Both the position numbers and the translations under genes were made by a program. A DNA stretch of 15,884 nt from Butyricicoccus sp. (lineage in GTDB: Bacteria > Bacillota > Clostridia > Oscillospirales > Butyricicoccaceae): contig JAHHRJ010000042.1 of NCBI GenBank assembly GCA_020025885.1, forward strand, positions 1 to 15,884, in the 5' to 3' direction. This document shows positions 12,894 to 15,884 of this stretch, piece after piece; within the stretch, counting starts at the first letter, position 1, and each line of letters starts with the position of its first letter. The notes below the pieces were generated by a model, which saw nothing but the letters and a program-made list of their open reading frames with translations, was not told where the DNA came from and did not search any database.

Positions 12894-15461
12894 TTATTGA
12901 GAGCTTTTGAGAAAATCTTGAATTTGCTGATTTACCTGCTGGACTTCCCAATAGAGATCGTTTGCAGAAATTCGTTCCGCGCCATGCCCTAAAATAATTG
13001 CCTGTTCCAAAGCGTCAGAGGTCGCGACTTTGACGCGGTGTGCGCGTGATAGGTCAAACGATGCCTTTTCAATGTACATATCCGCAGTTTCCGCAGTCTT
13101 AGTATAGACAACGTGTATGCCATGCACTTTTTCGATCGAGCCGGGGTTGTCTTTGACACGGTAGGCGTCAAACACCAAAATCAATCGACAGCGTTTCACA
13201 CCTTGGTAATTGCTGAGCAGGTGAATGAGGGCAGAACGCGCGGTATCCAGATTATCTGCGGCGAGGATTTTCAGTTCATTCCATGCAAAGATGATGTTAT
13301 AGCCATCAACCAACAGGTAGTCATCTGGTTTCACGCGAGAAATGGTATCGATCGCAGGAGCGGCGGTTCGTTTTTGGCTCTGGTGGAAGGCGTCCAGTCC
13401 GCGGTTTTTGATCGGTCCATAAGTGCGGACAAAGATCTCTTCCAGCTCGGCATCCAGACCACTGCTGCCAGACCAGACCGCAGCACGCTGTGGTGTGATT
13501 TCGGGTTCTTTTTGAGGGGCGAGAGAATGTCCAGCGTCTACATGTGCATGAACGGGTACTGCATCCCATTTGACGGTATATCCCGCGCCATGTGCACAGA
13601 ATACAGAATCCGGTGGATTTTGAATGTCACGCTCGGGGTCATATCCGCTTTCGGAAATGATCGTGTCTGCATTGTGGCAGGCGCGATAACCCACAACTGT
13701 GCAAGATAGCTGCCCACGTCCGTTGGTGTAGGCAGTCACCTCGGCGGCATAGCTGCGCATTGCAGCGGCTGGTGCTTCGCCGGCTAAAGAGGCAAATTCG
13801 CCCTGAATGACAGGCGGTTCAAAGGTACCGCTCATGCGCTGGATATCAGTCATAGCGCGTCCAACCATGTTCTGTGGTACGCGTAAAGTAAAGGCATACC
13901 ATGGTTCCAGAAGCAAGCTGTCTGCCTGCATCAGACCTTGGCGGACAGCGCGATAGGTTGCCTGTCGGAAGTCGCCGCCCTCTGTGTGTTTGACGTGCGC
14001 ACGTCCAGCAAGCACCGTGATTTTCACATCGGTCAGAGGTGCGCCAGTCAATACGCCGCAATGGGTCTTTTCTGCAAGATGTGTCAGGATTAGGCGTTGG
14101 TGAGCAGGATCGAGCACATCAGTGGGGCAGTCGGTGCCCAAAGTAATGCCGCTGCCGCGTGGTGCAGGCTCAATCAGCAAATGCACTTCGGCATAATGGC
14201 GCAGCGGTTCAAAGTGCCCAATGCCAATCACCGGATTTTGGATGGTTTCTTTATAAACGATATTGCCATGGTCAAAGGTAACCGCTAAGCTGAAACGCTC
14301 TTCCATCAGACGTGTTAGAACCTCGAGCTGTACCTGTCCCATAAGCTGTATATGGATCTCGTCTAGTTGTTCATTCCATAAGACACGCAGGAGCGGGTCT
14401 TCCTCTTCGATCAGCCGGAGCTTAGAAAGCAAGGTGTGGTTGTCACAGCCAGCGGGCGGGAGAATACGATAGTTCAAGATGGGTTCCAGCATAGCTGCGC
14501 AGTCAGTCGTATCTGCCCCCAGAGATTGTCCCGGATAGGTCTGTGTCAGTCCCGTCACAGCGCAGACGGTACCAGCGTCGGCACAGTCAGTGGTTTGGAA
14601 GCGCATACCGGAATAGATACGGATTTGATGCACCTTTTCCTGCCAAGATTCATTTTGTGTTGCGCCAGAGACAAGACTGCGCACAGGCAGATTGCCGCCT
14701 GTGATTTTCAGATGGGTCAGTCGTGCCCCTTGTTCATCGCGGGAGATCTTAAATACACGTGCACCAAAGGCATCAGGATAGTGCTTGGGCTGTGTAAAGC
14801 GTGTCAGACCGTCTAGGAGTTCCTGTACACCGGTCAGAGAGAGTGCAGCACCAAAGTAGCAGGGGAACACTGCACGAGAGGCGATACAAGACTGGATCTG
14901 TGCGTCATCGGGCATTTGTCCCCCAAGGTACTGCTCGAGTAAAAACTCATCGGTCATTGCGATGGACTCAGCAATCTCTTCGGGAGAAGCTGAGAAGTCG
15001 ATACAGCCCTCAGAAAGCTGGTTTTGTAAATCGGCAAGCAGTGCGGCGCGGTCTGCACCGGGCAAGTCCATTTTATTGATAAAGAGAAAGGTGGGGATCC
15101 GGTGTTGCCGCAAGAGCTGCCAGAGCGTTAATGTGTGTCCTTGTACACCGTCTGTGCCGCTGATGACCAGAATGGCATAGTCCAACACTTGCAGGGTGCG
15201 CTCCATCTCCGCAGAAAAGTCTACATGCCCTGGGGTATCCAGCAGTGTTACCTCAAAATCATCCACTAGAAATAAAACGGCTTGTTTGGAAAAGATGGTA
15301 ATGCCGCGTTCCCGCTCGATGGTATTGGTATCCAAAAAGGCATCTTTGTGATCAACACGTCCGAGCTTGCGTACCGCTCCGGTAAGATATAACAAGCCCT
15401 CAGACAGGGTCGTTTTCCCTGCGTCTACATGGGCAAGAATACCGATCACAACTTTTTTCAT
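12894..15461 (-). CDS. TetM/EF-G-like translational GTPase fused to a Rae1/YacP-type NYN endoribonuclease
   Basis: 855 residues; TetM-type proteins have about 640. The GTPase domain is complete: G1 AHVDAGKT at 10-17, G2 with Thr55 in RERGITI, G3 DTPGH at 75-79 including the catalytic His79, and G4 NKMD at 129-132. EF-G-like domains II-V follow. The segment GRGQLSCTVVGYR matches the tail of ribosomal protection proteins, but the domain IV tip reads RAHVKHTEGGDFR rather than the YSPVSTPADFR of TetM. After a linker containing LEEIFVRTYGPIKNRG, residues 710-855 form a whole YacP/Rae1-like NYN domain with acidic residues in LLVDGYN (Asp719), VFDAY (Asp765), TAETAD (Asp794) and ATSDALEQ (Asp816). 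Known Rae1 cuts mRNA in the ribosomal A site. A role in ribosome rescue or mRNA cleavage is inference. The ribosome binding site is a GGAG 12 bases before ATG 15461. Confidence 0.9.
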   Translation of the reverse strand: MKKVVIGILAHVDAGKTTLSEGLLYLTGAVRKLGRVDHKDAFLDTNTIERERGITIFSKQAVLFLVDDFEVTLLDTPGHVDFSAEMERTLQVLDYAILVISGTDGVQGHTLTLWQLLRQHRIPTFLFINKMDLPGADRAALLADLQNQLSEGCIDFSASPEEIAESIAMTDEFLLEQYLGGQMPDDAQIQSCIASRAVFPCYFGAALSLTGVQELLDGLTRFTQPKHYPDAFGARVFKISRDEQGARLTHLKITGGNLPVRSLVSGATQNESWQEKVHQIRIYSGMRFQTTDCADAGTVCAVTGLTQTYPGQSLGADTTDCAAMLEPILNYRILPPAGCDNHTLLSKLRLIEEEDPLLRVLWNEQLDEIHIQLMGQVQLEVLTRLMEERFSLAVTFDHGNIVYKETIQNPVIGIGHFEPLRHYAEVHLLIEPAPRGSGITLGTDCPTDVLDPAHQRLILTHLAEKTHCGVLTGAPLTDVKITVLAGRAHVKHTEGGDFRQATYRAVRQGLMQADSLLLEPWYAFTLRVPQNMVGRAMTDIQRMSGTFEPPVIQGEFASLAGEAPAAAMRSYAAEVTAYTNGRGQLSCTVVGYRACHNADTIISESGYDPERDIQNPPDSVFCAHGAGYTVKWDAVPVHAHVDAGHSLAPQKEPEITPQRAAVWSGSSGLDAELEEIFVRTYGPIKNRGLDAFHQSQKRTAAPAIDTISRVKPDDYLLVDGYNIIFAWNELKILAADNLDTARSALIHLLSNYQGVKRCRLILVFDAYRVKDNPGSIEKVHGIHVVYTKTAETADMYIEKASFDLSRAHRVKVATSDALEQAIILGHGAERISANDLYWEVQQVNQQIQDFLKSSQ

Positions 15462-15500
15462 AGTAAGTTTTCTCCAATGTATCGAATTATTCTAATATTT

Positions 15501-15509
15501 ATTGTATCA
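15501..15509 (-). promoter_or_regulatory. Extended -10 promoter for the GTPase-nuclease gene
   Basis: On the minus strand the bases read TGATACAAT, an extended -10 element. A start near 15494 leaves a leader of about 33 bases. No -35 box was convincing. No TetM-style leader peptide or attenuator fits in this short leader. Confidence 0.5.
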
Positions 15510-15590
15510 TAGGTTTGTACAAGGGAAAAGTGTAGATTTTTCTGTGCCTTCTTAAGAAAAAAGTAAATCATTAGAATAGGAGAATGGCAG

Positions 15591-15848
15591 ATGAGAGAAA
15601 TTAAGACGGTGACACTAATCGGATTGGGTGGCATTGGGTGCTCCATTGCACGGGAGCTTTGCCAAGCAGTTGGATTTGAAAACTTCCATGTCATTGCAGA
15701 TGGTGCACGACGCGAGCGTTTGGAGACAGAAGGGGTCATCAATAGAGAACCGTGCCGCTTTCAAATCGTATCCCCAGATGCGCAGATGGAGCCAGCAAAT
15801 TTGGTTTTGGTTACGGTTAAGTTCGGTGCATTACCAAAAGTGCCGTAA
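15591..15848 (+). pseudogene. Ketopantoate reductase-like (ApbA/PanE) gene cut by an IS element
   Basis: The frame starts at ATG 15591 after AGGAG (15577-15581). It encodes an N-terminal Rossmann fold with the NADPH-binding GLGGIG motif at about 12-17 and a second strand ending VLVTVKFGAL, as in the PanE/ApbA family. These enzymes are normally about 300 residues. Here the native frame stops after 81 codons at the transposon target TTAC (15831-15834). The last residues PKVP and the TAA stop are transposon sequence. The fragment keeps part of the cofactor site but no catalytic domain. The family also includes paralogues of other function, so pantothenate synthesis is not certain. The 3' part should lie beyond the element, outside the window. 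Confidence 0.75.
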
Positions 15849-15884
15849 AGCCCCTGCCTTTAGGCATGGGGATATAAGGCACAC
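15835..15884 (+). mobile_element. Left end of an IS608-like (IS200/IS605) transposon
   Basis: The target and cleavage tetranucleotide TTAC at 15831-15834 borders the element. After 12 bases comes the guide AAAG (15847-15850), directly followed by a hairpin at 15851-15871 with arms CCCC+TGCC and GGCA+GGGG, a TTTA loop and an unpaired T. TTAC with AAAG is exactly the left cleavage and guide pair of IS608. Insertion occurs without target duplication, 3' to TTAC. The stem differs from the right end at position 1 (TGCC versus TGTC), so the two may or may not come from identical copies. The transposase genes lie outside the window. Confidence 0.85.

Noticed and set aside
15541..15582. A plus-strand promoter for the PanE-like gene (TTCTTA and TAGAAT, 17 bases apart).
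   Set aside because: The start point would fall at or after the ribosome binding site at 15577-15581, so it could not drive this gene normally.

Overview
The window looks like chromosomal DNA from a Gram-positive anaerobe of the class Clostridia, probably a gut member near the Oscillospiraceae or Butyricicoccaceae. The family assignment is inference. The class-level call rests on strong GGAGG ribosome binding sites with several TTG and GTG starts, lipoprotein-type solute receptors, a dimeric glycyl-tRNA synthetase, a short type of peptide deformylase and a YacP/Rae1-type domain. Most genes are housekeeping or nutrient related. The intergenic DNA is rich in small palindromic repeats.

Layout, left to right. 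Bases 1-53 are the right end of an IS608-like (IS200/IS605) transposon. A Crp/Fnr regulator follows (114-785). Bases 783-1364 hold two different MITE-like palindromes, a terminator hairpin and a structured repeat lying just 3' of the next gene. On the minus strand an MBOAT O-acyltransferase and an SGNH-type partner (3880 to 1365) form a two-gene operon for acylating a cell-surface glycan. Across a divergent spacer carrying a perfect ArgR operator, a plus-strand operon (4301-6664) encodes a complete polar amino acid ABC importer: receptor, permease, ATPase. A DUF5067-like lipoprotein, a second copy of the first MITE, a short peptide deformylase and tRNA-Pro(TGG) follow on the minus strand. A DUF1963 protein, glycyl-tRNA synthetase and a methyl-accepting chemotaxis protein with a predicted extracellular zinc-binding CZB domain lie on the plus strand. 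A second copy of the structured repeat, flanked by twin terminator hairpins, separates the chemoreceptor gene from a large convergent minus-strand gene (15461 to 12894). The window closes with a ketopantoate reductase-like gene cut at codon 82 by the left end of another IS608-like element.

The most interesting single gene is 12894-15461. It joins a tetracycline-protection/EF-G-like translational GTPase to a C-terminal NYN endoribonuclease domain of the YacP/Rae1 type, which in Bacillus acts in the ribosomal A site. One polypeptide would therefore carry a factor that enters the A site and a nuclease that cuts mRNA there. The second interesting signal is the structured 3' module (1146-1359 and 12645-12857). 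Its two copies differ by compensatory changes that keep the stems paired, and both sit between a gene and its terminator in the same orientation. The third is that both copies of the first MITE begin exactly at the TAG stop codon of a neighbouring gene.

The window starts and ends inside about 50 bases of IS ends of the same type and orientation. This is what a draft contig looks like when assembly breaks at a multi-copy insertion sequence.
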